A stretch of 64,000 bases of DNA from Plantibacter auratus (lineage in GTDB: Bacteria; Actinomycetota; Actinomycetes; Actinomycetales; Microbacteriaceae). Of the stretch, positions 1 through 8,583 are shown one piece after another. The DNA lies in the NCBI RefSeq assembly GCF_050587365.1, contig NZ_JBOBFV010000002.1, forward strand, positions 620,001 through 684,000, read 5' to 3'. The position numbers and the translations under genes were made by a program. The notes beneath the pieces are model-generated. The model did no database searches. It saw only the letters and a list, made by a program, of their open reading frames with translations, and was not told the DNA's origin. Position 1 is the first letter of the stretch. Each line of letters begins with the position of its first letter.

Positions 1-885
1 ACCGGTGGGACCGGGTTCGTCGGACGACACCTGGCCGAGCGACTGCAGCACGACGGGCACGAGATCGTCGTCGTCTCCCGACGCACCGGCGTGGAGATCG
101 ACGACGTCGAGGCGTTGACCGCCGCGTTCGCCGACTGCGACGCGGTCGCGCACTGCGCCGGGATCAACCGGGAGCTCGGCGACCAGACCTTCCAGCGCGT
201 GCACGTCGACGGCACCCGGGCGGTCGTGGACGCGGCCCGTCGCGCCGGCGTCGGTCGCATCGTGCTGGTGAGTTTCCTCCGCGCGCGCCCCGACTGCGGC
301 TCCGGGTACCACGAGACGAAGTGGGCGGCCGAGGAGATCGTGCGGGGCTCGGGCATCGCGCACACCGTCCTCAAGTTCGGCATGATCTACGGCGCAGGCG
401 ACCACATGGTCGATCACGTCACCAAGGCCGTCCGCACCTTCCCGGTGTTCGCGACCGTCGGCTACCGCGAGCGCCGCGTGCGTCCGGTGCCGGTCGCGGA
501 CGCCGTCGACGTCCTCGTCGCAGCACTCGAGGGCCGGGTGTCGGAGCCGACCGTCGCGGTCATGGGCGCCGAGGAGCTCGAGCTGGGTGCGGCCGTGCGC
601 CGGATCGCGCACGTGGCCGGACGCCGCCCGCTGTACGTCCCGGTCCCCGTGTGGACGATCCGCCTGCTCGCGCGCGCGACGGAACGCCTCATGAAGACGC
701 CGTTGGTGGCGAAGGCGCAGGCGCAGATGCTGGCGGAAGGAGTGAGCGAGGCGGCCCCAGCGGCACCGGAACTCCCCGCGGACCTCCGTCCCTCACGCCG
801 CTTCGACGAGTCCCGGATCCGTGCCGCGCTCCCCGTCGGCCGCTTCACGCTCCACGACCTCCGCCTGCCGCGCTCGTCCCGCTGA
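1..885 (+). CDS. NAD(P)-binding epimerase/NmrA-type SDR, 5' partial
   Basis: The frame is open from base 1, so the start lies upstream. The first visible residues, TGGTGFVGRHLAERL, are the Rossmann dinucleotide motif of atypical/extended short-chain dehydrogenases. It is followed by a strand ending VVVSRR that probably selects NADP. The body (NmrA / nucleoside-diphosphate-sugar epimerase family) keeps HCAG and the VHVDGTRAVVDAARRAG segment. No YxxxK is obvious; Y-HETKWAAEE around residue 104 of the visible part is the best candidate, with Lys in the SDR position. The substrate cannot be told from sequence. The TGA stop lies inside the left arm of a palindromic repeat that also ends the converging LacI gene. 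Confidence 0.85.
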   Translation, partial: TGGTGFVGRHLAERLQHDGHEIVVVSRRTGVEIDDVEALTAAFADCDAVAHCAGINRELGDQTFQRVHVDGTRAVVDAARRAGVGRIVLVSFLRARPDCGSGYHETKWAAEEIVRGSGIAHTVLKFGMIYGAGDHMVDHVTKAVRTFPVFATVGYRERRVRPVPVADAVDVLVAALEGRVSEPTVAVMGAEELELGAAVRRIAHVAGRRPLYVPVPVWTIRLLARATERLMKTPLVAKAQAQMLAEGVSEAAPAAPELPADLRPSRRFDESRIRAALPVGRFTLHDLRLPRSSR

Positions 886-940
886 GTCGCCCGAAACTGC
901 TCGAAATTCGGGCTGAAACGCACAGATTCGGGCAACTCAG
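881..940. repeat. Palindromic intergenic repeat, copy 1 (bidirectional terminator-like)
   Basis: The left arm CTGAGTCGCCCGAA (882-895) pairs with the right arm TTCGGGCAACTCAG (927-940) with one mismatch. The epimerase stop TGA (883-885) is in the left arm and the LacI stop (937-939, minus strand) is in the right arm. It resembles copies at 4597-4655 and 6797-6850. There is no U-tract, so termination activity is inferred from position only. Confidence 0.75.
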
Positions 941-1995
941 GGCGTCGAGGGCGGGACCGGCCCCGTCGACTCCCGCGCGATGAGCGTCGTCGCGAGCTCG
1001 AGGTGATGGGAGAACGGCCGCTCGCCGGCATGCAGGCGGAGGACGGTGTCGACCGCCGCCCGGCCGATGTCGTGCATCGAGGTGTGGACGGTCGTCAGGA
1101 GCGGAACGGTCAGCATCGCCGAGTACGTGTCGTCGTAGCCGACCACGCTCACGTCCTCCGGCACGCGGAGACCGGCCTGGACGACCGTGCGGATGACGGC
1201 GAAGGCGTCGGCGTCGTTGGTCGCGAACACGGCGGTCGGCGGGTCGTCGAGTGCGAGCATGCGCTCGACCGCCCGCGCCGAGGTGCCCATCCCCTCCTCC
1301 GAGACGAGCCCTGGGTCGAGCCTGACACCGGCCGACAAGAGCGCCTCTCGATAGCCGATCGCCCGCGCATGGAGGCCGGGATTCGCCGGATGTCCGCCCA
1401 CGAAGGCGATCCGCCGATGCCCGAGGCCGACGAGGTGCTCGACCGCCTGCTGACCACCGGCCGCATGGCTCGACCCGATGCTCGCCACCGAGCGGTCGAG
1501 CGGATCCGGCGAGTCGACCGCGACGAGCGCAATGCCCGCGTCGAGGCAGGCATCGACGACGTCGGCTGCGATGGGCGTCGTGACGACGATCATGCCGATC
1601 GCACCTCGCGCCGCGACGCCGTCGACGAAGCTGCGGTCGAGCGCCACCTCGTCTCCGGTCGCATCCGTGGACCCGAAGCCGGAACCGGGCGACAGCACCC
1701 GCGTCACGAGATCGACGTCCGACCGCTGTGCCGCGGCGACCATGCCGTCGAGGACACGGAGGGAGTAGACGCTGTGCAGGGTGTCGAACACGACGTGGAT
1801 GGTTCGCGGAGCACCGGGGATCGACCGGGGTGTCGGGCGGTACCCGAGCTCACGCACGGCCGTCTCGACCCGGGCACGGGTCGCCTCGGACATGCCCGAA
1901 CGACCGTTGATCACCTTCGAGACGGTCGCGATCGAGACACCGGCGCGCTCTGCGATCGACGCCAGCGTCGGACCCGTCATTGGTGTGCGTGCCAT
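937..1995 (-). CDS. LacI family transcriptional regulator
   Basis: This 352-aa protein has the full LacI/GalR layout. The N-terminal helix-turn-helix and hinge helix are TLASIAERAGVSIATVSKVI and following residues (about 10-60), then a periplasmic-binding-protein-like sugar-sensing domain to the C-terminus. The ATG at 1995 has a GGGAGAG ribosome site about 6 bases upstream. It is divergent from the GH2 glycosidase gene. Two 13-bp CGAAA-type palindromes in the shared promoter (2048-2060, 2122-2134) are typical LacI operators, so it probably represses the glycosidase and itself until a sugar binds. The effector is unknown. Confidence 0.9.
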   Translation of the reverse strand: MARTPMTGPTLASIAERAGVSIATVSKVINGRSGMSEATRARVETAVRELGYRPTPRSIPGAPRTIHVVFDTLHSVYSLRVLDGMVAAAQRSDVDLVTRVLSPGSGFGSTDATGDEVALDRSFVDGVAARGAIGMIVVTTPIAADVVDACLDAGIALVAVDSPDPLDRSVASIGSSHAAGGQQAVEHLVGLGHRRIAFVGGHPANPGLHARAIGYREALLSAGVRLDPGLVSEEGMGTSARAVERMLALDDPPTAVFATNDADAFAVIRTVVQAGLRVPEDVSVVGYDDTYSAMLTVPLLTTVHTSMHDIGRAAVDTVLRLHAGERPFSHHLELATTLIARESTGPVPPSTP

Positions 1996-2047
1996 GGAGC
2001 CTCTCCCTCGTCCCGCAGCGGGCAGCCGTCCGACGCGCCCAGCCTAG

Positions 2048-2060
2048 CGAAACAGTTTCG
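2048..2060. promoter_or_regulatory. LacI-type operator O1
   Basis: The 13-bp perfect palindrome CGAAACAGTTTCG lies 53 bp before the lacI-like start. It has the CGAAA half-site used by many LacI family repressors. It is paired with 2122-2134. Confidence 0.7.
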
Positions 2061-2121
2061 AATCGACGCGTTGACGACGCGTGGCCGCTCAGCCTACCTT
2101 CGGGGTCAGGGCGCACGACGC

Positions 2122-2134
2122 CGAAAGACTTTCG
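2122..2134. promoter_or_regulatory. LacI-type operator O2
   Basis: The 13-bp perfect palindrome CGAAAGACTTTCG lies 28 bp before the GH2 start codon. That position suits blocking the glycosidase promoter. The centre-to-centre distance to O1 is 74 bp (about seven helical turns), which would allow looping (inference). Confidence 0.7.
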
Positions 2135-2161
2135 TCATCCCGATCTGCACTGGAGCACGTC

Positions 2162-4600
2162 ATGACCACCATCCCGTTCACCGGCGACTGGATCGTCCGC
2201 GCACCCCGAGGCCCGTTCGCCGCCGTCCAGGGCGGTGCCGACGACTCGCTGGCCGTGACCCTCCCGCACGACGCCCTGCGCGATACCGAGCGCTCGCCGG
2301 ACGCAGTCGCGAAGGGCGGGGCCGCCTACTTCCCCGCCGGCGCGTTCAGCCAGGTGAAGACCTTCGAGGTCCCCGCCGAGTGGTCCGGTCGCATCGTCCG
2401 GCTCGAGATCCAGGGCGCGTTCCGTCACGCGATGGTGTACCTCAACGACGAGTTCGCCGGCAATCGTGCCGACGGCTTCGCGCGCTTCTTCGTCGAGCTC
2501 ACCCCGTTCCTCCGTTTCGGCGAGACGAACACGCTGCGCATCGAGACCCGCGCAGGGCAGGACTCCCGCTGGTACGCCGGAGCCGGCCTGCACCGCCCGG
2601 TCCTCCTGCACGTCGACGAGCCCACGCACGTCGAACCCGACGGTGTCCGCATCACGACGATCCGGATCGAGGACGACCAGGCGGTGCTCGAAGTGGCGAC
2701 GACCATCGTCAACCGGGGTCTCACCAGGAGCGCGCGCGTCCTCGTGACGGAACTCGCCGGCCCGGACGGGAGCGTGGTGGAGGGCGAGCGCACGCCGGTC
2801 ACCGTCGCGCCAGGCGGTAGCGCGCTCATCCGCCAGCGCCTGTACGTGCCGGACGCAGCCCTGTGGAGCGTCGACTCGCCGGCACTGTACTCGGCGAGGA
2901 CCTCGCTCGAGGTCGACGACCGACCCGCCGACGAGGCGGCCGTCGTCCACACGGTCCACGGCATCCGCACGGTCACCGTCGACCCTCGGAAGGGTCTCCG
3001 CATCAACGGCGAGCCGGTGCTCCTGCGCGGCGCCTGTGTCCACAGCGACAACGGTCCGCTCGGTGCAGCGTCGATCGCGCGCGCCGAGGAACGGCGTATC
3101 CAGCTCCTCAAGGACGCCGGCTTCAACGCGATCCGCGCGGCCCACAATCCGGCGTCGCCCGCCATGCTCGACGCCTGCGACCGCATCGGCATGCTCGTCA
3201 TGGACGAGGCCTTCGACATGTGGGGCCGGGGCAAGACGGACCACGACTACTCCCTCGACTTCGCGCAGTGGTGGCGGGCCGATCTGGAGTCGATGGTGGC
3301 GAAGGACATGAACCATCCGAGCGTGATCATGTACTCGATCGGCAACGAGATCGTCGAGGTCGGCACCCCGCACGGTGCGATCCAGGCGCGGGAACTCGCC
3401 GAGCACGTGCGCGCGTTGGATCCGACACGACTCGTGACGAACGGCGTGAACGCGACCCTGGCCGTGCTCGACGATCTGGACGGCATCATGGCGTCGGACC
3501 AGGGGTTGAACGAGCTGATGGGCGAAGCGGGCGCGAACATGATGAGCCTCATCGGTTCCTCCGACGCCGTCACGACGCGCACCGAGGAGTCCAGTGCAGC
3601 CCTCGACGTCCTCGGTCTCAATTACGCGGACGGCCGCTACGCGAGCGATGCCGAGCGGTTCCCGCACCGCGTGATCGTCGGCTCGGAGACCTTCCCGACG
3701 CAGATCGGCGACCTCTGGCCGCTCGTCGAGGTGAACCCGAACGTGATCGGCGACTTCACCTGGACCGGCTGGGACTACCTCGGCGAGGTCGGCATCGGTG
3801 CGACCTCCTACGCTGAGGACCCGGAGGCGAACGGCGCACTCGAGCGCGAGTTCCCGTACCTCACCGCGTGGTGCGGCGACTTCGACATCACCGGCTGGCG
3901 GCGGCCGGTGTCGTACTACCGGGAGATCGTCTTCGGCCTGCGGTCCGAGCCGGCCATCGCGGTGCTCCGACCGGAACACCACGGGCACACGATCACGATG
4001 CAGTCGCCGTGGGCATGGAGCGACTCGGTCGACTCGTGGACGTGGCCCGGTTTCGAGGGCGCGCCGGTGACGGTCGAGGTCGCCGCCGATGCCGACGAGG
4101 TGGCCCTACTGCTCGACGGTGTGGAGGTGGCGCGTGGGCCGGTGGGTGGACGCCGGCCGAAGCTCGCCGTGTTCGAGACCGTCTACCGGCCGGGCACGCT
4201 CGAGGCGGTCGCGTTCCGCTCGGGCGCGGAGGTCGGACGCACCGCGCTCGTCTCCGCCACCGGCCCGACCAGGCTCGTGGCGACCGCCGACCGGACGACG
4301 CTCCGCGCCGACGACACCGATCTCGCCTTCATCGCGATCGAGCTGCGGGACGCGGCCGGCGTCCTGGTCACCGGCGCTGACCGCGAGGTCTCGGTCAGCG
4401 TCGCGGGGGCGGGGCGGCTCGCGGGCTTCGGAACCGGCACCCCGAAGACGACCGAGCGCTTCGACGCGACCACGCGCACCACCTTCGACGGACGAGCGCT
4501 GGCGATCGTCCGGCCGAGCGGGCCCGGTGCCATCACGGTGACGGTGAGCGGCGCCAGCCTCGACGACGTCGTCGTGGATCTGGAGGCAGCGGCTCGCTGA
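2162..4600 (+). CDS. Glycoside hydrolase family 2 (beta-galactosidase-like)
   Basis: This 812-aa predicted cytoplasmic glycosidase has no signal peptide. Domain order is the GH2 sugar-binding jelly roll (about 1-170), the immunoglobulin-like domain (175-285), the TIM barrel (290-590), then C-terminal DUF4982-like and Ig-like beta domains. The acid/base is Glu396 in SIGNEI and the nucleophile is Glu509 in VGSETFP; WTGWDYLGE follows as in bacterial GH2 beta-galactosidases. I chose the ATG at 2162 because GGAG precedes it by 7 bases and the jelly roll begins right after. An upstream in-frame start at 2081 would run through the operator. Probably induced through the divergent LacI regulator. The exact glycoside is not predictable. 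Confidence 0.88.
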   Translation: MTTIPFTGDWIVRAPRGPFAAVQGGADDSLAVTLPHDALRDTERSPDAVAKGGAAYFPAGAFSQVKTFEVPAEWSGRIVRLEIQGAFRHAMVYLNDEFAGNRADGFARFFVELTPFLRFGETNTLRIETRAGQDSRWYAGAGLHRPVLLHVDEPTHVEPDGVRITTIRIEDDQAVLEVATTIVNRGLTRSARVLVTELAGPDGSVVEGERTPVTVAPGGSALIRQRLYVPDAALWSVDSPALYSARTSLEVDDRPADEAAVVHTVHGIRTVTVDPRKGLRINGEPVLLRGACVHSDNGPLGAASIARAEERRIQLLKDAGFNAIRAAHNPASPAMLDACDRIGMLVMDEAFDMWGRGKTDHDYSLDFAQWWRADLESMVAKDMNHPSVIMYSIGNEIVEVGTPHGAIQARELAEHVRALDPTRLVTNGVNATLAVLDDLDGIMASDQGLNELMGEAGANMMSLIGSSDAVTTRTEESSAALDVLGLNYADGRYASDAERFPHRVIVGSETFPTQIGDLWPLVEVNPNVIGDFTWTGWDYLGEVGIGATSYAEDPEANGALEREFPYLTAWCGDFDITGWRRPVSYYREIVFGLRSEPAIAVLRPEHHGHTITMQSPWAWSDSVDSWTWPGFEGAPVTVEVAADADEVALLLDGVEVARGPVGGRRPKLAVFETVYRPGTLEAVAFRSGAEVGRTALVSATGPTRLVATADRTTLRADDTDLAFIAIELRDAAGVLVTGADREVSVSVAGAGRLAGFGTGTPKTTERFDATTRTTFDGRALAIVRPSGPGAITVTVSGASLDDVVVDLEAAAR

Positions 4601-4655
4601 GTCGCCCGATTCTGCACGGACATCGCCGTATTCCGTGCAGAACGGGGCGACTCAA
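4597..4655. repeat. Palindromic intergenic repeat, copy 2
   Basis: The best-preserved copy. The 24-bp left arm (4597-4620, begins CTGAGTCGCCCGATTCTGCA) pairs with 4632-4655 with two mismatches around an 11-base loop. The GH2 stop TGA (4598-4600) is in the left arm and the PucR-like stop (4652-4654, minus strand) is in the right arm. Both converging genes therefore end inside the element. Confidence 0.8.
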
Positions 4656-5638
4656 CGCCCCATGGATCTGAGCAGCAGCGAGGCGAGTTCGTAGCGCGCC
4701 CGTCCGACCGGCTCGCGAGGGTCATATCCCAGGATCCGGGTGAAGTGCTCGTGCTTGCCCTGCAACGTCGAGTGGTGCATGCCGAGCTCCTGCGCTGCTG
4801 ACCGCACACTGTCGCCTCGCACCAGCGCGTCGAGCACCCGCACGGCACGATCGTCGAGTGCGGCGAGCGCCGAGACGTCCGGCACCCCAGCGGCGGTGGC
4901 GGCCAACTCCCGGACCGCGTCAGCGAGGATACCGAGGTCCGCGATGTCGACGACCCGGTGGGAGGCGTCCGTCATGCTGATGGCCAACTGCGCGTCCGCC
5001 CACGATCGCACCAGCTGGGTCGCGACGCCCGGGCGTCCGATCCCGGCGACGCCGTCGACAGTAGACGGTCCCGGCACCGAGTCGGGACCGCTGACGATCG
5101 TGGCCCGCAGCACGCCACCGGTGCCGACCGTGAGGGCCGACGGACCGCCGAGCGGGTGCACCGACGGTGACGTCGCGATCACCCGCAGGGTCGAGCCGGA
5201 GAGGGACAGTCGTTCGGCGGCCTGCGATCGTTCCGACTCGGAACGGTCGGCATCGAGCAGGATCTGCACCGACGAGTCCGCCTGCGGGTGACGCCGCGAC
5301 CGCAGCAGGGCCACGGCGAGCGCGAACCGTTCGAGCACGATCGCGTCGTTGGCGTGGGCGACTCCGACGCGTTCCAACCAGACGGACCCGTCACCGGCGA
5401 CCGTGCGCGTCGGCCAGTCCGCGGGGTCGACGGGCAGGCGGTGGCCGGCAGGATCGACGCGGACGGCGGCCTCGGGCGTACGCGCTCCTGCGGGCACCCC
5501 GGCCAGGACGGCTGCTCCGCGGGTGAGCGCCTCGGTGTTCACCCCGCCCGCGACGAGCGCGTCGAAGTAGGCGATGACCTTGAGGCCTTCACTCGCCTCG
5601 GGGTCCAAAGCGGTGAGGCGGCCGACGAGTTCCTGCAT
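4652..5638 (-). CDS. PucR-type helix-turn-helix regulator
   Basis: This 328-aa protein ends in a PucR C-terminal helix-turn-helix (about 275-325): ALDDRAVRVLDALVRGDSVR, then AAQELGMHHSTLQGKHEHFTRILGYDP and GRARYELASLLLR, the usual arrangement of this family. The N-terminal about 250 residues are poorly conserved and may sense a ligand; I do not recognise a GGDEF-like or PucR N-terminal domain with confidence. It converges on the GH2 gene and has no obvious operon partner. The upstream gap (5639-5702) is short, so its promoter must lie between it and the esterase. Confidence 0.75.
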   Translation of the reverse strand: MQELVGRLTALDPEASEGLKVIAYFDALVAGGVNTEALTRGAAVLAGVPAGARTPEAAVRVDPAGHRLPVDPADWPTRTVAGDGSVWLERVGVAHANDAIVLERFALAVALLRSRRHPQADSSVQILLDADRSESERSQAAERLSLSGSTLRVIATSPSVHPLGGPSALTVGTGGVLRATIVSGPDSVPGPSTVDGVAGIGRPGVATQLVRSWADAQLAISMTDASHRVVDIADLGILADAVRELAATAAGVPDVSALAALDDRAVRVLDALVRGDSVRSAAQELGMHHSTLQGKHEHFTRILGYDPREPVGRARYELASLLLRSMGR

Positions 5639-5702
5639 GGCGTCACTCCGATGTGCCTGTGACGACCCAGCATAGGGAACCGGGCCGTCACGGGCGATGC
5701 CC

Positions 5703-6671
5703 TCAGGGCGCGAGCAGGCGAGCGACCCAGGCGTTCCGGGCGGCGGTCATGGCCCGAGCGAGTTCGGCGTGCGGCGCGAGCATGTCGAATCCGTGGAACC
5801 CACCCGGCCACACGTGGAGCTCGGCTTGGACGCCGGCCTGCCAGAGCGACGTCGCGTAGGCGACGTCCTCGTCACGGAAGACCTCTGCACTGCCGCAGTC
5901 GATGAAGGCGGGTGGCAGGCCGGTCAGATAGGTTGCGCGTGCCGGGGCGGCATAGATGGAGACGTCGTCGCCTCCGACACGGTCGCCGAGCAGTGCGGTC
6001 CAGCCGGTGATGTTGCTGCCCCGGTCCCAGACGCCGACCCCGTCGATCTGCGTGGTCGAGACGGTGGCGTCGCGATCGTCGAGCATCGGGTAGATGAGGA
6101 CCTGGCCGGCGAGCTCCGGACCGCTCCGATCGCGGGCCAGGAGCGCGACACCAGCGGCGAGCCCTCCACCGGCGCTCGCTCCCGCGATGATGAACCGAGC
6201 CGGATCGATGCCGAGTTCCTGCGCGTGCTCCGCCGTCCAGACGAGTGCGGCGTAGCAGTCCTCCACCGGGTACGGGTCGGGGAACTCCGGTGCGAGTCGG
6301 TACTCGACGGTGACGACCGTGGCGTCGAGTTCGACGATCCATGGCAGGAACTGGCCGAGCCCCACGAAGCGGTCGCCCATGACCATCCCGCCGCCGTGGG
6401 TGTGGAACACTCCGGGGCCGGTGCCGACCTTGCCGGCTCGCGCGAGCACGGAGACGGAGATCTCGGCACCCTCGTACCCGGCGATGGTCAGATCGCGGCG
6501 CTCGACCCCGGCCTCGGCGAGCATCTCGTCCACGGGGAGCGAGACCGGCGACGCCTGACGCAGCATCGGGATCATGTCGGCGGTGAGGGTCGAGGGCATC
6601 AGATCACCGACGGCGGCGAGGACCGCGGCGAGCTCGGGATCGAAGGGCGGGTGGTTCGCGGTCGCGGTCAT
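5703..6671 (-). CDS. Alpha/beta hydrolase, hormone-sensitive-lipase (HSL) family esterase
   Basis: This 322-aa carboxylesterase of the HSL (family IV) type has the oxyanion motif HGGG at 92-95 and nucleophile Ser167 in GASAGGG. The acid is Glu263 in GSAEVFRDED, where Glu replaces the more usual Asp. The catalytic base is His293 in GGFHGFD. There is no signal peptide, so it is cytoplasmic. I start it at the ATG at 6671 because TTGGAG sits 6-7 bases upstream; the in-frame ATG at 6683 has no such site. Natural substrate unknown; short-chain esters are usual for the family. Confidence 0.88.
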   Translation of the reverse strand: MTATANHPPFDPELAAVLAAVGDLMPSTLTADMIPMLRQASPVSLPVDEMLAEAGVERRDLTIAGYEGAEISVSVLARAGKVGTGPGVFHTHGGGMVMGDRFVGLGQFLPWIVELDATVVTVEYRLAPEFPDPYPVEDCYAALVWTAEHAQELGIDPARFIIAGASAGGGLAAGVALLARDRSGPELAGQVLIYPMLDDRDATVSTTQIDGVGVWDRGSNITGWTALLGDRVGGDDVSIYAAPARATYLTGLPPAFIDCGSAEVFRDEDVAYATSLWQAGVQAELHVWPGGFHGFDMLAPHAELARAMTAARNAWVARLLAP

Positions 6672-6796
6672 GATGAACTCCAATGTCCACAGCGGATGAC
6701 GGTGTCCCCAGTCTGCTGCTCGCGACGGCCCGACTCACCCGCCGAACGTGCCCGTCTTCCCGGCATCGCACCGCCATCTGGCGGGCTCCGCACGCG

Positions 6797-6850
6797 CTGA
6801 GTCGCCCGATTCTGCACGATCTCAGCCTGATTTCGTGCAGATCCGGGCGA
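6797..6850. repeat. Palindromic intergenic repeat, copy 3 (degenerate right arm)
   Basis: The left arm (6797-6819) begins with the same CTGAGTCGCCCGATTCTGCA as copy 2. The right arm is TTTCGTGCAG then ATCCGGGCGA (6831-6850), after which pairing is lost. It lies between the SDR stop (6861) and the esterase start, both minus strand. It could act as terminator of the SDR gene. Here no stop codon lies in the arms. Confidence 0.7.
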
Positions 6851-6860
6851 ACGAACGCGC

Positions 6861-7616
6861 CTAGTGCGGGTCGAGGCGGTTGAGCATCGCGACGGTCTGG
6901 TCGTACTCGCCGCGGACCTCGGCGTAGCGCAGGAACTTGACGTTCTCGACCTGGATCTCCGTGGCGTCGGGCTGCGACTCGATGAGGCCCATGACCTCGT
7001 CGGCGAACGCGTCGAGTGGCATCGCGAAGTCGCTCTCCTCCTGGCCGGGCATGAGCGAAGTGCGGACGGCCGGCGGGACGAGCTCGACGACACGGACGCC
7101 CGTGTCCGCCAGCTGGAGGCGGATCGACTCGCTCAGCATGTGGATGGCCGCCTTGCTCGCGTTGTAGGTCGGCGTCACCCGCAGCGGGGTGAAGGCGAGC
7201 CCGGACGATACGGTCATGATCGTCGCGTCCGGTCGGCTGCGGAGCTGCTCGATGAACGCACCGATGAGCCGGATGGGCCCGAGGACGTTCGTCGTGATGA
7301 TCTCCTCGGCGGTCGCGACGAAGTCGGAACCGGTCCAGTCCTCCCCGCGCATGACGCCGGCCATCGTGATGAGCACGTTCATCTCCGGGTGCTCCGCGAT
7401 GACCTGCTTCGCCGCGGCTTCGATGCTCGCAGGATCTGCTGTGTCGATCCGCACGGTGTGGAGGCCGGGCTCGTCGGCGGCGATCGACTCGAGGAGTTCG
7501 GTGCGTCGCCCGCCGATGATGACGGTGTTGCCGGCTGCGTGGAGGCGTCGTGCGAGAGCGAGGCCGATGCCGCTCGTCGCGCCGGGGATGAAGACGGTGT
7601 TTCCGGTGATCTGCAT
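6861..7616 (-). CDS. Short-chain dehydrogenase/reductase (DltE-like)
   Basis: This 251-aa classical SDR has the cofactor motif GATSGIG at 10-16 and arginines after the second strand (GGRR) that suggest NADP. It has the structural MAG motif, and catalytic Tyr and Lys in TYNASKAAIHMLSESI, close to DltE-type oxidoreductases. I chose the ATG at 7616 because GGAG precedes it by about 9 bases and the Rossmann fold starts at once; the ATG at 7667 would read through the operators. It is divergent from an XRE/MmyB-like regulator that probably controls it. Substrate unknown. Confidence 0.87.
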   Translation of the reverse strand: MQITGNTVFIPGATSGIGLALARRLHAAGNTVIIGGRRTELLESIAADEPGLHTVRIDTADPASIEAAAKQVIAEHPEMNVLITMAGVMRGEDWTGSDFVATAEEIITTNVLGPIRLIGAFIEQLRSRPDATIMTVSSGLAFTPLRVTPTYNASKAAIHMLSESIRLQLADTGVRVVELVPPAVRTSLMPGQEESDFAMPLDAFADEVMGLIESQPDATEIQVENVKFLRYAEVRGEYDQTVAMLNRLDPH

Positions 7617-7658
7617 GGATCGAGTCTCCGTCGGTGACGACGGCCGCACCAGGGTGCG

Positions 7659-7689
7659 GCGATCCATGGATCCGCGATCCCTGGATCGC
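7659..7689. promoter_or_regulatory. Paired operators between SDR and XRE regulator
   Basis: Two adjacent, similar palindromes: GATCCATGGATC (7661-7672) and GCGATCCCTGGATCGC (7674-7689). Both share the GATCC..GGATC half-sites. They lie 28 bp before the regulator start and 45 bp before the SDR start. The likely ligand is the divergently encoded XRE protein (inference). Confidence 0.6.
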
Positions 7690-7716
7690 CTGGCCGCGGA
7701 GGCGGATACTGGCGGG

Positions 7717-8562
7717 ATGGATCGCCCAGCGCTCGCCGACTTCCTCCTCCGACACCGATCGGCGTTGCAGCCCGCGGACGTCGGTCTGAGCAGCGGACCT
7801 CGGCGACGGACGGCCGGGCTCCGACGCGAGGAGGTCGCACAGCTCGCAGCGATGTCGACCGACTACTACGCGCGGCTCGAGCAGCAGCGGGGTCCGCAGC
7901 CGAGCACGCAGATGCTGGGTTCGCTCGCGCGGGCGCTCCGATTGAGTGCAGAGGAACGCGACTACCTGTATCGGATCGCCGGACACAACGCGCCGACCCG
8001 CCTCGCAGCGACCGACTACGTCGCGCCGGCGCTTCTGCGCGTCCTCGACCGGCTCACCGACGCACCCGCGCTGATCCTGTCGGCGCTCGGCGAGACGCTC
8101 GTCCAGAATGACCCGGCCCGGGCGCTGTTCGGCGATGCGAACCGGTACCGGGGCCTGGAACGCAGCGCGATCTACCGCTGGTTCCTGCACCCGGAGGAAC
8201 GCGAGCGATACCCCGCCGAGGACCGGGACCGGCAGAGTCGAGCGCAGGTCGCGTCGCTGCGTGCGGCCTACGGCTCGTTGGGGGCGCAGTCGCCGGCGGG
8301 CGACATCGTCGAGGCCCTCACCGGGCACAGTGAGGAGTTCCGGCGGCTGTGGGCGACGCACGAGGTCGGGCGGCGCTTCGAGGACCACAAGGTGCTCATC
8401 CACCCCGAGATCGGCCCCATCGAGCTGGACTGCCAGGCCCTGTTCACCGAGGACCAGTCGCAGGCACTCCTCGTCCTCACGGCCGCGCCTCACACACCGG
8501 CGGAGGGCAAGCTCAAGCTCCTCGCCGTGCTCGGGACGCAGACCTTCGAGGGTGCGCGGTAG
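7717..8562 (+). CDS. XRE family regulator with MmyB-like ligand domain
   Basis: This 281-aa protein has an N-terminal XRE helix-turn-helix (about 8-80; RRTAGLRREEVAQLAAMSTD and YYARLEQQRG are hallmarks). It is followed by the MmyB-like PAS-related domain with ALGETLVQNDPARALFGD and the ..RNxYRWF-like segment NRYRGLERSAIYRWF. In actinobacteria these regulators typically sit divergent from an SDR oxidoreductase and control it, exactly as here. The start at 7717 has GGCGGG just upstream. Paired palindromes at 7659-7689 are its likely sites. Confidence 0.88.
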   Translation: MDRPALADFLLRHRSALQPADVGLSSGPRRRTAGLRREEVAQLAAMSTDYYARLEQQRGPQPSTQMLGSLARALRLSAEERDYLYRIAGHNAPTRLAATDYVAPALLRVLDRLTDAPALILSALGETLVQNDPARALFGDANRYRGLERSAIYRWFLHPEERERYPAEDRDRQSRAQVASLRAAYGSLGAQSPAGDIVEALTGHSEEFRRLWATHEVGRRFEDHKVLIHPEIGPIELDCQALFTEDQSQALLVLTAAPHTPAEGKLKLLAVLGTQTFEGAR

Positions 8563-8583
8563 CGGAAGCGCCGGCCGAACGGT

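Noticed and set aside
1003..2820. 605-codon plus-strand open frame over the LacI gene
   Set aside because: It is antisense to a clear LacI protein, Arg/Asp-rich and without any recognisable domain: a high-GC shadow frame.
2135..3988. 617-codon minus-strand frame opposite the GH2 gene
   Set aside because: Pure shadow of the GH2 coding sequence, with Arg/Ala/Asp bias and no family features.
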